Positions 1 through 20,760 of a stretch of 64,000 nt of DNA are shown one piece after another. Position numbers and translations under genes: made by a program. Each line of letters starts with the position of its first letter. The stretch's first letter is position 1. The notes under the pieces were generated by a model. That model had not been told where the DNA came from. It did not search any database and saw only the letters and a program-made list of their open reading frames with translations. Location of the stretch: contig CM055828.1 in the NCBI GenBank assembly GCA_029582265.1, positions 1,595,402 through 1,659,401 of the forward strand, given 5' to 3'. The DNA comes from Zoroaster sp. YZ-2022 (lineage: Eukaryota; Echinodermata; Asteroidea; Forcipulatida; Zoroasteridae).

Positions 1-75
1 TTTTACATTTACTTAGAAATATCCCATTTAGGAATCGTTTATAACACAATAAATGTATGAAATAATAGTACATAC

Positions 76-208
76 CTGGTATAGTCTGATCTTGTATCAG
101 GTTTTCAATATCTTGCTTTTTCCACCCAGATAAACGCATGCAAAGTTGAGCATGTTCAGACATGTCGTCTCGTTGTTCGGCCGTGCATGCGTCCGGCTCG
201 GCCGCCAT
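76..208 (-). CDS. First coding exon of an unrecognised gene, divergent from CASC3 (partial)
   Basis: Read on the minus strand, an ATG at 208 in the context AAAATGGCGGC opens a frame of 44 codons plus one base, ending at a good donor (CCAG|GTATGT, exon edge at 76). The peptide starts MAAEPDACTAEQRDDMSEHA and continues with LSGWKKQDIENLIQ. I do not recognise the family. The rest of the gene lies beyond the left edge. It is called a real exon because it has a translation start, an open frame, a consensus donor and a head-to-head position 141 bp from the CASC3 ATG. A longer overlapping open frame on the same strand (97-369) is in another register and is taken as a shadow. No function is proposed. 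Confidence 0.6.
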
Positions 209-349
209 TTTCCACACGAAATGGCAAGACTCGGAAAGCAAACTAAAATCAGATTTACGATGTGATCCTGAGGTCGATAAAAATCTTCCTCCCGACTACA
301 TGGAGAGAAACACCTGAAGATTGAAGAAATGCATAATACTTTCTCGATA

Positions 350-350
<1 letters not shown>
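198..350. promoter_or_regulatory. Compact bidirectional promoter between CASC3 and the divergent gene
   Basis: The two start codons face away from each other with 141 bp between them. Both sit in ATGGCG contexts; the minus-strand one (AAAATGGCGGC) matches the YY1-type motif often found over the start codon of housekeeping genes. No TATA box is evident. This supports a shared, TATA-less promoter, but transcription start sites cannot be read from sequence. Confidence 0.45.
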
Positions 351-9510
<9,160 letters not shown>

Positions 9511-9924
9511 TACATGTGAGAATTGTACGCTTTTAAAATTTTTATTCAGTCTGGATTTCTGTCGGCGAGTGTAAGTTTTTCATATTTGTCAAGTTAATAT
9601 TGACGGTGACCAAGCTCCCTGACCCAGAGTACATATGTTGAGCTCAGCTTTTCACATATTACATATATTAAAGCTAGTATACACTTAGTAAAATGTCTAT
9701 AAATGCATCCATACTTATGAATCCAGAGATATTTATAAACACTAACCTGTGAAAGTTTCAGCTTATTTCATTGTGTCAAAACAATTCAGATTGTTCATAT
9801 TCATTTTAATGTGTAATTTCTATCTTCAGATGATAGGAATTCACTTGGCAAATTATTCCACTCATTTTACTATCAGTGTCATACTATCATCAACTTTACA
9901 GTAAGTTTGATGAACAGATTTCCC

Positions 9925-10203
9925 TCCTACTATAGCTGCACTTTAGTGGGAAGTTGCTATAGAGGTCAAAACCAGTCAACTGCCCATTTTTACTGTCGAC
10001 CCAAAATGTGCAAACGGGGGAATTTTTGACTGTCATTTTGGCCACCCTGAACAATACCAGACAATGCTTTTACCAGTCCAAAACAGTCGACTCATTTTGA
10101 CCTGTAAATGTACTTACTACACGTAAGGTTTGACAGTGTTTGCATTTTAATTGCACTAGATATACCTTGGCAAGTATATCAACATTTTGACTCTTGTAGT
10201 AGT
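9925..10203. mobile_element. Inverted-repeat element, second partial copy near 44840
   Basis: The ends CCTCCTACTATAGCTG and TAGTAGTAGGAGGG are inverted relative to each other. The internal CTAGATATACCTTGGCAAGT and ATATCAACATTTTGAC recur almost unchanged at 44920-44955. Confidence 0.5.
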
Positions 10204-10239
10204 AGGAGGGTTAACCCTAACCTTCCCAAATCCTCCAAA

Positions 10240-10427
10240 ATCCTCTTTGCTAAAGTGAAGGACTTTGGAAGATTGAGGTTACATGCTACATGCTCTTTGC
10301 TAAAGTGAAGGACTTTGGAGGATTGAGGTTACATGCTACATGCTCTTTGCTAAAGTGAAGGACTTTGGAGGATTGAGGTTACATGCTACATGCTCTTTGC
10401 TAAAGTGAAGGACTTTGGAGGATTGAG
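10240..10427 (+). repeat. 50-bp minisatellite, first block (about 4 copies)
   Basis: The unit contains CTTTGCTAAAGTGAAGGACT and GATTGAGGTTACATGCTACA. The block begins just inside a TTAACCCTAACC end at 10212-10223, which resembles the piggyBac-like MITE termini. Confidence 0.85.
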
Positions 10428-11444
10428 GTATTAGGCATACTTGCCTTTCCATGAGTACATGTACATCCATGTTTGTTGTAGTGATTGCAAGGTCAGTGCT
10501 TGGGTCAGTGGACACTGTTTATTGCTACATGCATGCAGGGAGGGTCCCTGGCCATGTACATGTATCACAGATTAGAAACACGTGTGCATACATGTCATGT
10601 GCTTGCTTTACTACTGAAGGATTTTGGAGGATTCAGGTTATGTGTAAGCAAATGGGCCTAGGGAGTTAGGAAGGATTCAGGTTATGTGTAAGCAAATGGA
10701 AGGGAGTTTGAAGGATTGAGGTTATGATAAGCAAGTGGGCCTAGGGAGTTAGGAAGGATTCAGGTGATGTGTAAGCAAATGGGCCTAGGGAGTTAGGAAG
10801 GATTCAGGTTATGTGTAAGCAAATGGGCCTAGGGGTTAGGAAGGATTCAGGTTATGTGTAAGCAAATGGGCCTAGGGAGTTAGGAAGGATTCAGGTTATG
10901 TGTAAGCAAATGGAGCCTAGGGGTTGGGAAGGATTCAGGTTATGTGTAACCAAATGGGCCTAGGGAGTTAGGGTTAATGTGTAAATTCTTTTGAGATTAC
11001 TAATATCACATAGTAGCTTTAAGAATATACTAAATGTTCCCATAGAACAAATATGAAATAATTAGATTGGATAGCTGCATAGTGATACTGGGACCTGCCC
11101 TCTATATTATTCATTTCAAATATTTGTCATCATAACTCTGGAAAACGTTATTTCAGCACAAACAAGTATCTTAATGTTGGGGTCAATGGTAAATTAATTT
11201 TGACTTTAAGAGCAACATATATACTTGTATAAGGGGGAAAAAATGTAACGATTCAATTATGTTTTAAAATATTTATCTTTTTTTGAAGATTTTTAATTTT
11301 GTTTGTACCTTGATCTGATTAGTTTAGCTTTCAATATTAATATTTTGAGAAAAGCTCAGCAGAAGTTCTGTTTTTTCATTTGATACATTTCCAGAAGAGA
11401 TAAATACACTAACCCTAAGATTATAGGTCTACATATACAACATG
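10428..11444 (+). repeat. Segmental duplication, copy 1
   Basis: This segment (TTAGGCATACTTGCCTTTCC through CATATACAACATGC) recurs at 12288-13265 with high identity, including the single-copy parts CATGTTTGTTGTAGTGATTG and TTAATGTTGGGGTCAATGGT. Confidence 0.85.
10617..10978 (+). repeat. 44-bp minisatellite, first block (about 8 copies)
   Basis: The unit contains AGGATTCAGGTTATGTGTAA and GCAAATGGGCCTAGGGAGTT. The block ends in GTTAGGGTTAA, the mirror of the TTAACCCTAAC at 10212. Confidence 0.85.
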
Positions 11445-12287
11445 CTCTTTGCAAAAGTGAAGGACTTTAATTTGTTTGTCACTACATGCTATATGCTCTT
11501 TGCTAAAGTGAAGGACTTGTGAAGATTGAGGTTACATGCTACATGCTCGTTTTGCTAAAGTGAAGGACTTTGGAAGATTGAGGTTACATGCTACATGCTC
11601 TTTGCTAAAGTGAAGGACTTTGGAAGATTGAGGTTACATGCTGACTTGCTAAAGTGAAGGACTTTAAGATTGAGGTTACATGCTACATGCTCTTTGCTAA
11701 AGTGAAGGATTTTGGAAGATTGAGGTTACATGCTACATGCTCTTTGCTAAAGTGAAGGACTTTGAAGATTGAGGTTACTTTATGCTACATTTTGATTAAG
11801 GATTTTGGAAGATTGAGGACCATTTCATGCACATTGATGTACATCCTCTTTGCTAAAGTGAAGGACTTTGGAAGATTGAGATCATGATAAAACTCAATCT
11901 TCTTTGCTAAACATGGAAGAAAAATAAAATTAAACTGTTGGTTTGCATGCTCTTTGCTAAAGTGAAGGACTTTGGAAGATTGAGGTTACATGCTACATGC
12001 TCTTTGCTAAAGTGAAGGACTTTGGAAGATTGAGGTTACATGCTACATGCTCTTTGCTAAAGTGAAGGACTTTGGAAGATTGAGGTTACATGCTACATGC
12101 TCTTTGCTAAAGTGAAGGACTTTGGAAGATTGAGGTTACATGCTACATGCTCTTTGCTAAAGTGAAGGATTTTGGAGGATTGAGGTTACATGCTACATGC
12201 TCTTTGCTAAAGTGAAGGACTTTGGAAGATTGAGGTTACATGCTATATGCTCTTTGCTAAAGTGAAGGATTTTGGAGGATTGAGGTT
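11440..12287 (+). repeat. 50-bp minisatellite, second block (about 16 copies, some broken)
   Basis: Same unit as at 10240. Copies around 11440-11930 are truncated and interspersed with other sequence, whereas 11940-12280 is regular. A fragment at 11880-11945 (AACTCAATCTT, ACATGGAAGAAAAATAAAAT) also occurs at 13858-13920, so outside sequence has been captured in the array. Confidence 0.8.
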
Positions 12288-13265
12288 ATTAGGCATACTT
12301 GCCTTTCCATGGTACATGTACATCCATGTTTGTTGTAGTGATTGCAAGGTCAGTGCTTGGGTCAGTGGACACTGTTTATTGCTACATGCATGCAGGGAGG
12401 GTCCCTGGCCATGTACATGTATCACAGATTAGAAACACGTGTGCATACATGTCATGTGCTTGCTTTACTACTGAAGGATTTTGGAGGATTCAGGTTATGT
12501 GTAAGCAAATGGGCCTAGGGAGTTAGGAAGGATTCAGGTTATGTGTAAGCAAATGGGCCTAGGGAGTTAGGAAGGATTCAGGTTATGATAAGCAAGTGGG
12601 CCTAGGGAGTTAGGAAGGATTCAGGTGATGTGTAAGCAAATGGGCCTAGGGAGTTAGGAAGGATTCAGGTTATGTGTAAGCAAATGGGCCTAGGGAGTTA
12701 GGAAGGATTCAGGTTATGTGTAAGCAAATGGGCCTAGGGAGTTGGGAAGGATTCAGGTTATGTGTAAGCAAATGGGCCTAGGGAGTTAGGGTTAATGTGT
12801 AAATTCTTTTGAGATTACTAATATCACATAGTAGCTTTAAGAATATACTAAATGTTCCCATAGAAGGCAAATATGAAATAATTGGATTGGATAGCTGCAT
12901 AGTGATACGGACCTGCCCTCTATATTATTCATTTCAAATATTTGTCATCATAACTCTGGGAAAACGTTATTTCAGCACAAGCAAGTATCTTAATGTTGGG
13001 GTCAATGGTAAATTAATTTTGACTTTAAGAGCAACATATATACTTGTATAAGGGGAAAAAATGTAACGATTCAATTATGTTTTAAAATATTTATCTTTTT
13101 TTTTGAAGATTTTTAATTTTGTTTGTACCTTGATCTGATTAGTTTTAGCTTTCAATATTAATATTTTGAGAAAAGCTCAGCAGAAGTTCTGTTTTTCATT
13201 TGATACATTTCCAGAAGAGATAAATACACTAACCCTAAGATTATAGATCTCCATATACAACATGC
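12288..13265 (+). repeat. Segmental duplication, copy 2
   Basis: Partner of 10428-11444. It carries its own 44-bp minisatellite block (about 12475-12797, about 7 copies), again ended by GTTAGGGTTAA. Confidence 0.85.
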
Positions 13266-14279
13266 AATTCAAAAATCAGTGAATAGCTTAATTTATATTT
13301 GTTTGTCACTACATGTATATCAGAAAATAAATTAAGAAACATTTTTGTCAGTCTTATTAAATTGAAAATACATGTATATACAAGTCAGATTCGTTAGTAT
13401 CTGAAGAAAGCAGAAATTTAATAATTTCAAAGAATTTTAATTTTTGAATTTTCGCGTCAACAGTACATGTATTAGATCTTTAGCATTTTCATGTTGACTT
13501 GAAATAATAAATTAGTAAATAATTTAGTACAATAAGTTCAAAAATCAATAATGCAACATTTTGGATGCAGACAATTTGTTATCAGCTCTAAGATTGTTTC
13601 ATTTATTACAACAAACAAATATATTCCTGGAAGAAAATTACTTACTTTATCAGAGTCATGAATTTCTCCATTTTAAAAAAGATTATTTTATTGTATTTTT
13701 GGTTTAAAATGGACCATAAAACTATCATGCAGTCATTTTTTTTTAATTGTCCCTCTAGTACATGCAATAAAAAACACCATAGATGTTCATCAAATATTAT
13801 TTGCATCCATATATACAAATTATGAAATAATGAAAGACAATAGAGATCTCCTTGATAAAACTCAATCTTAAACTTAACTGCAGTCAAAACATGGAAGAAA
13901 AATAAAATTAAACTGTTGGTTTTGCATCGAAACATTGCAGTAGGGCTACCTGACGTAAATAAGGACATGCCAGTAAACAGTCCGTTTCATGAAAGGCTAG
14001 CAAGTATACAACTCGAAAACATGTTGCACTTTCCCTTTATATTCAAAATATTAAGAAAATAAGATAAATACGTGTATAACTATTAATGATTTAAGACATG
14101 ATTTATAATTAAAACTGCAAAAATGTTTCATCATCTTGACATGTAAAAGTGTTTTTGACATTTTTATAAGTGTTTTTTGACAGTTTTTTTTAATTAAAGA
14201 ATTGTTCAACATATAAATGTAGAATCAGTTGTTGTTTTATTCCTTGTTTTTTTTTAGAAATGAAAATTTATGATGTTAA

Positions 14280-14515
14280 CCCTAACCCCCTAGGCATTCT
14301 GGCTAGAAACCTTCCTGAATCCTCCAACATCCATCAGTGCACTTTTGAAAACATGCCCTCATCTTTAGTTTAAAATGCACCATGCATTTTCATTGATCTT
14401 TCATATTCAGCACTTATTGCCTGTACTTCTTGCCAGGTAGTAATTTTGTCCCATTTGAAGAAGTGAAAGTACCAGTTTCTCTTGGAGGATTTTGCAGGAT
14501 ATGGGGTGGTTAGGG
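14280..14515. mobile_element. piggyBac-like MITE with TTAA target duplications
   Basis: TTAA at 14276-14279 and 14516-14519 flank a unit that starts CCCTAACCCCC and ends GGTGGTTAGGG. It is the reverse-orientation relative of 8222-8460. Confidence 0.75.
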
Positions 14516-14719
14516 TTAAGCTTCAGGAAAGAAATCGCACTCCCAATTATTGATATTTAATAGCAATGAAAGATAGACCAACCCAAGTTTTGCCCTTAAA
14601 ACATTACATTTCATTGTTTGATAGACTCAATTGACATGTACAAAACAAGATTTTTGAAAAATTCAGCAACAAAAAATCTTATTTCAATAGACAGTATTAA
14701 ATATTTCATTAAACAACTT

Positions 14720-17700
14720 TCAATGGTGATGAGTGGGAAAATACTTGGAACCCAAAACCATCTTTTCCCTCTCAATCTGTTCCTTCTCTATCTTCTCTCG
14801 CTCAGTCATCTTCTTCATCTTCATACGTCTATTCTGATACCAAATCTTGATCTAGGAGGAGAATAAGAAAGATGAGGAGGAGGGGAAATGAGACAACAGG
14901 AAGTGAAGAAGCAAGAAGAATAAAAGGATTGGGAGCCCAAGGATATTTCAATTACATTAATTGCGGTATTTTATAAAAAAAATAAATCAACTGGCAAGAT
15001 TTGTTTGTTTCTCAGGTAGCTCTGTAAAAAGACAATTACCATTCTGTCAAATTATTTGATTAACATAACATCACACTGCTATTAGACTAGCTAGATCCAT
15101 TTGAAAGAAGACTTGGCACTATGGCAACGAATTATGTGCGGAATGGTCGCTCGTTTGTTATTTAGCTTGAGAACAGCGTCAAAAATTTCTGTCAGTTTTG
15201 GATTGGTGGGGGCTGGATTTGTGGGGCCCTTAAACAAGTATTTCGTGTGGCCTATAATTAAATACCAACCTGTCTCTCTGATAAGTTTAAAACTTCTGCC
15301 AACCTCGCTCTCCGGTCTCGTGTCAAGTACATGTTGTCCAGAAATTTCTTCTCCAGCTCGATAATTTGCAGCTTTGAATATGGCCTTCGTTTAGTTCTCC
15401 TTGGGGTTGAGGTTACTGTGGAAACCCATACCGACTGAGGATTGGACGAACCTGGAAATAAATATGAATATTCATGAGATGTTATCGCTGACCTAAAGGG
15501 ACAGTATCGTCACGATCAACAGGGCATGGAATCGGAGTGCTACTTTTACAACTAAGTGACTGAAAATAATACCCAACATGAATAGATTATATAACCGTTG
15601 CTGCTGCAAAAATGAGCCAGTGGTTTTAAAATAGGACACCGATTGCATGCCATGTTGAAAGTCTGCTCTGATCGTGACGATATTGTCCCTTTAACTAAGG
15701 TCTGTTGCCGTTGATCATAATGTTTATTATTTTTCCCCGAATCATTTATTGCAACAAGTTGGTGGTGTCTGTTCTACACATACAACAAGCTGATACCAAC
15801 CAGTTTTTCTAGTCATAATTGTAGTACAGACTAATAATCTGTGTACTCGTTTTTCCAAAATCATACTGTAAAATTACTTTTTTCTTTAAACAAATGTTTT
15901 TGTGTAATGAAATTTGAACATTAATTGTATATGAAAGTGACTGTAAATTGTATCTTTCGGCTTTTATAATAAATAATGACATGTTAGTTCAAATATAAGT
16001 TTTGAGGCTTTGCATGGTGGAATATCGATATCGTTTCGGTTTGCGGTAACACCATGTGTTTATCTCAACTAACGTGAAGCTGAGGTACAGGTTCTGAAAA
16101 GAACCGTATCGCACAACTCGTATCTCAACCTTCGTTAAGTGAGAAAGGTTCAAGGGAGAACCAATTTCGGGCAACTCGTTTTTCTCTACCCGTGAAGTCC
16201 CCATGGTTCTCCCTGAACCATATTAACCCGTGAAAGAGAATAACCCGTGAAGTCCCCATGGTTCTCCCTGAACCATATTAACCCGTGAAGTCCCCATGGT
16301 TCTCCCTGAACCATATTTCTCACTTAGCGACAGTAGAGAAAAACGAGTTGCCCGAAATTGGTTCTCCCTTGAACCTTTCTCACTTAACGAAGGTTGAGAT
16401 ACGAGTTGTGCGATACGGTTCTTTTCAGAACCTGTACCTCAGCTTCACGTTAGTTGAGATAAACACATGGTGTTACCGCAAACCGAAACGATATGTTAGT
16501 TCAACTAAGAAATCTTTTTCGGGGAAATGATGAGCGCCAAATGTCGCCAAATAACGAAGACGCGGCTCGCTTTTAATAATTCCCAAAGAGTTCAAAATTT
16601 GAATCGTGTAAATATAAATGAAGATGGGTAGAACGAACTAAGATCAACATAAGTTAGCATTTACTCCAAACGGATTTTGTTGTAGTTGTATTCGATAACA
16701 GCATACATAGCTAATGCATAATCTAATACCTTGTTTTTGGCTACTCGTTTGAAAAATGTTTGGATGTAAATTTAAAACAGAACCATGTTTTACATTAAAT
16801 TCAGGGTCGTTTTAGACTGATGTTTTTCCCCCTCTCAGTCTAACAATAATATTTTATCCTACTACGAATACTAAACCTTTCAATGGCAGGTTTAGCACGA
16901 CCGACCGCCAACTCTTAACGTATGGTACCCGCATATTTTCGCTGCTTGTTCCAAAGAGTACCGGTAATATGGTAAACGAATATGAATACAAAGTGTGTGT
17001 CTGGATATATAATGAGCCAAAGAGAATAAACAAAAGATGAAACATATAGTGTTTTACGTGTTACTAAAATTTACAAAAGGTAAGCCTACAAGCCTGCGGT
17101 GAAATTTTGTCATGAAATTAACTTTTCATTATTTTTTACTTGAGCCTGTACGCATATTTTATTATATCCATTTTTTTAATTATTTGCTTAGATCAATTGA
17201 AGATCCGCATTGCACTTAACATTGATTGCCCTAGTTCGAATCCCATCTCGGAAAAATGAATCACTTGAAATTGATATATTTAAAATGTAACATAAATATC
17301 ATCAATCATACGAAGAATATATTTACATTTATCACGCACTCTATATAAAACCAGAAATCCCTCAACAACCGTGCCCCCCCCCCATAACAAATAAATGAAT
17401 AAATCAAGGAATGGAAATATGTTACTTGCCGAATGTTGGAGGACCATTACAGGATTCGCGCATAAATGATATAGTATTCGATAAACAATGAGAACAAAGA
17501 CAGATTTATACATTTAAGAGTAACAGGAAAACAATACAAATCGTTGCACTGACTAAACTAAAGTACAATCAAAGGTTGATTATTCAAAGGCCTCCTGAAA
17601 CATGACCAGTAAATCCTTTGGCCACTAAAATTCCATAACTGACAGACTCAGTAGATTCAACAAGACAGCACAACTGACAAACAAACAGATATGAAAGTAG

Positions 17701-20700
17701 TCAGCTTGACAACTGACAAACAAACAGATATGAAAGTAGTCAGCTTGAAAATGTATCAACAGAAAAACAGGAGGATCGAGAAGATACATAATGAATACAT
17801 GTATCGACAAATGGCATTGAAGCATTGAGACTTCGTAACCAATTTCATTTCAAGGCTCTTGCATGGTTCATAGGCCTAGATAGTAGTTTGTGAGCTTACG
17901 TTTCGAACTTATAAGCACATTCTTTATCACAATAACAAAGGAACAAGGAGGGTGATGATGAACAAAAAAGAAATTAAGGATGAACGGGAAGGTATCGGGA
18001 GAGTGGGGGGGGGGGTAATTAGGCAAGACAAACTAAAGCTAAGACTACTGGAGAAGGGAAAATAGAGAAAAGGATTGAAGGCTGGAGCAGCTGACAAAAA
18101 TGTTGAATAGTGGTGAAGAAAGACAGTTGAAAAATGGAAATGGAAAACCAAACAAAAAAATGCATAAAATGTGACATTCCCTTCTTGTATGTTGAGACCA
18201 TGCATGAGTTGATCTTTTCGTGTTTATAAAACTGACTCTTGTGAATAGACCCTATGTAAATATAATTTTGACTGATGCATCAGCATTTTACGACAAACCT
18301 TTCATTCTTTATTATTTTAAACCTGTTATTTTACCCAGTTTGGTTTGTACATACACTATCTTAATTGTATTATATTATACTACACACTTAACATAGTTAT
18401 AAATTGTAGTGTGTCTTAATTTATTATGATAGTTATACTTAGTAGCAAAGACGGGATAAGTGTGTAAAATAAAACGCTGACATAAAATATAATGAGTATT
18501 TGACGTGCAAATACAATTTCTTTTATGTGAAAGTGATAAAAGGTGATTGTGTGAGTTTATTGATATTTTTACATGGTACCTTGGAATGTAGGCTCAAGAT
18601 TTTTACTGTACAATTAACATGGGGATGGTGTGCAAAGGGCCGTGTGCTTTCATTGAACAAGATTTGGCCAATAGGGGTGCAACCTGTCAAAAGGCATCTA
18701 GCCAAACAGCGCCAAGCCTCTCCCCCTTTTGGAAATAATATCTTGGACAAAATAATTGAATAAAATGATATCCCGAAAGGACGCGACCTAGTGTCGCCAA
18801 TTATGTAAATCTATGGCTTTGGGAAAAGAGCAGCATACGGCTGTTTGGGTTTACTGTTGTGAATATTCAGTTTTTGCATACCCGTATTTTTAACTGCGCG
18901 CGTCCATGAAGTCACCCCATAATTACAAGTATCCTTCATGTGACTCGTCCAGGTACAGCATACTCTGCGTCCGGGGGGCAATTTCAAATAGGCCTACACT
19001 ATCTGCTAAGCATTAATTTACTAAGCACACGGTATGCTTTTTTTAATAGCAAAAAATATATTACCAGTCAAATTGTCATTAATTGCTTCTGACAGGTTCT
19101 CAGCTAAATAATTATTGTGCTGAGCAGATAAATTTGTCGAGCAATATTTTCTGCTTTGCAGATCTATGACACTGGGCCAGCTCCACATAGTATTTTGTTT
19201 AAACTGTGAGTTATTATTTGAACATTGTACATTAATTTGTACAACCATATATTATTGTTATTGTTAGAAAACACCGCATTATTTGATGTTTTATTTGCAG
19301 GTTAACTTATTTTTCAGTCATGCAATGTTTACCCATTTTAGTCCATATTATTATAAGCCTCGCAACTTATTGAACAAAAACTCGGTGCTTTAGAATGTCT
19401 TAGGGAAAAACAGATACTGTAAAAAGAAAATTAATAAATTAAATTGTTCAATATCACCAACGCAAGAATTTCATTAATAATGTGCATAGTTTGTCGTTAA
19501 ATAATGAACATACCCAAACACATCAGGCCGTGGCTCTATAATAATATTCGCATAATTTTATTATATTATTAATAAAAGTCAATAAAAAAATTTATGAAGT
19601 ATATATATATATATATATATTAATTTATATTAAATATTATTACATTATCATAGTATAATAGGATATATTAGTAATCTACGTGTGGACTTTTGTATAGTGG
19701 CCGTAAAACACGAATGTTATATTTATTATAAGCATTTGTTTTTACAGCCATTTAAACAGCAGTCCACAAGTAGAATAATATTATCCTACAAAACTTAATT
19801 TTATTTTATAGAACTATTATTTTTTTATTTTGTATTTTTTTATTTTTTTATTTCGTTAGTGACAAATCAATTTTTTTTTTTATCAGATAAAACTTTACGA
19901 TTGGTAGCGACATTTCAGTCATTGCTTAATAGTTACAAATTGCACTGTATCTGGAATGGTGAACTTGACTTTTTACCTCTCCACAAGGAAGGTACATCAT
20001 TGGTAATGTTGGCAAAACTGTCAAGATACACAGCACCTCCATAAAGACAATTCCATTTCTAGGGACGTTAAACATCATCATCAGCTTCTAAGAAAGTTTG
20101 TCATCAAAATTCGACCATTATTTTTGTTATTTTGGAATAGACCTAACCAATCCTGTACCTCCAAGTTTTCAGTATTCATGATCATTTCATTGTTTTAAAA
20201 TTATGGATGGCTTAGCAAATTGTTTACTTCGTATTGATTTAAACAATACAAATTAACCTGATTATTATAAACGTTAACAACGATTTACCTGGCATCGAGA
20301 AAGGATAACTACTGCTCCGATGTCCAACAGATGAGAACCCACCACCACTCGCCGACGATGCTGCCGTGGAATAGGCATCCCTCGAATGCTGGTGACTCGA
20401 CCCAGCCACTGCAGCCGCCGCCACTGCCGCTGCTGCTGCTGGGTTGAGCGGTGTTGGTGCAGCAGGGGAGGTAAAAGGATTGTGGTATCTCTGTGGTGTC
20501 GCTGAGCTAAAGTCGAAACTATTCCAGGCGGAGAAATCATCTCCGTGATACGGTGAAATAGCAGAGGAAGATGCTGCAGGATCAAGATTATTGGTGTAGT
20601 AAGGGTAACGGCATGTTATTGGTATAGGTTGGTGTGTTGCCGGAGTGGTGTCCCCACACTTGCTATATACACTGTTCATACCTGTACCTCGAGAGAACAG

Positions 20701-20760
20701 TTGAGACCCCGTGGTTTCTGCTGTGGTACTAGGAGACCACGTTTCGGGGTTCCACTGCAT
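14720..20760 (-). CDS. Posterior-class (Abd-B-like) Hox homeodomain protein, 261 aa, 3 coding exons
   Basis: Exons on the minus strand: 20760-20289, 15451-15270, 14851-14720; phases agree. The product is a DNA-binding transcription factor for posterior patterning. The homeodomain is residues 175-234: RRTKRRPYSKLQIIELEKKF, then LDNMYLTRDRR, LNLSERQ, then IKIWYQNRRMKMKKM. NMYLTRDRR and NRRMKMKKM resemble Hox9/10, while KRRPYSKLQ fits Abd-B/Hox11/13 types, so it is left as posterior Hox, possibly an ambulacrarian Hox11/13. An intron follows homeodomain residue Q44. Upstream NPQSVW resembles the Trp motif (NPAANW type) of Hox9 proteins. The N-terminus is Ser/Thr/Tyr-rich with a polyalanine run (PAAAAAVAAAAVAG). 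The C-terminus is short: a Glu/Lys helix and a stop after THHH. Position 49, almost always Phe, is Tyr. Confidence 0.92.
15495..15692. mobile_element. MITE in Hox intron 1; second copy at 32753
   Basis: Ends AAAGGGACAGTATCGTCACG and ATCGTGACGATATTGTCCCT are inverted. The internal GACTGAAAATAATACCCA and GACACCGATT are shared with 32753-32947. Non-coding. Confidence 0.75.
16028..16494. mobile_element. Near-perfect 162-bp inverted repeat (foldback) in Hox intron 1
   Basis: Left arm 16028-16189 and right arm 16333-16494 are reverse complements over their full length, for example ATATCGTTTCGGTTTGCGGT against ACCGCAAACCGAAACGATAT. The 143-bp spacer holds about three copies of a unit containing CCCGTGAAGTCCCCATGGTT. 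Identical open frames on opposite strands (15989-16204 and 16285-16530) are by-products of the palindrome. Related single arms occur near 36890 and 58945 (GTTTGCGGTGACACCATG; TTTGCATGGTGGAA). Confidence 0.85.
16495..20288 (-). other. Remainder of Hox intron 1
   Basis: No exon is recognised. It contains a 37-bp direct duplication at about 17648-17750, short homopolymer and AT runs (for example 19600-19620) and short open frames without features. It could hold regulatory sequence, but none can be singled out. Confidence 0.45.

Larger units (their letters stand above)
9511..14719. other. Convergent intergenic region between CASC3 and the Hox gene, mostly repeats
   Basis: No gene is supported. 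It holds the CASC3 3' untranslated end, an inverted-repeat element (about 9925-10203), TTAA-bounded minisatellite blocks (10204-12797), a direct duplication of about 1 kb, a quiet AT-rich stretch (about 13270-14270) and a piggyBac-like MITE. The open frame at 13642-13968 (minus) has no recognisable features. Confidence 0.6.

Noticed and set aside
13642..13968. 108-codon minus-strand frame in the CASC3-Hox interval
   Set aside because: AT-rich, no domain, no splice context, and partly shared with repeat-captured sequence.
15989..16530. A small gene present in two inverted copies (71- and 81-codon frames)
   Set aside because: The shared peptide is the translation of the 162-bp palindrome arm. 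There is no gene context, and the arm is a dispersed repeat.
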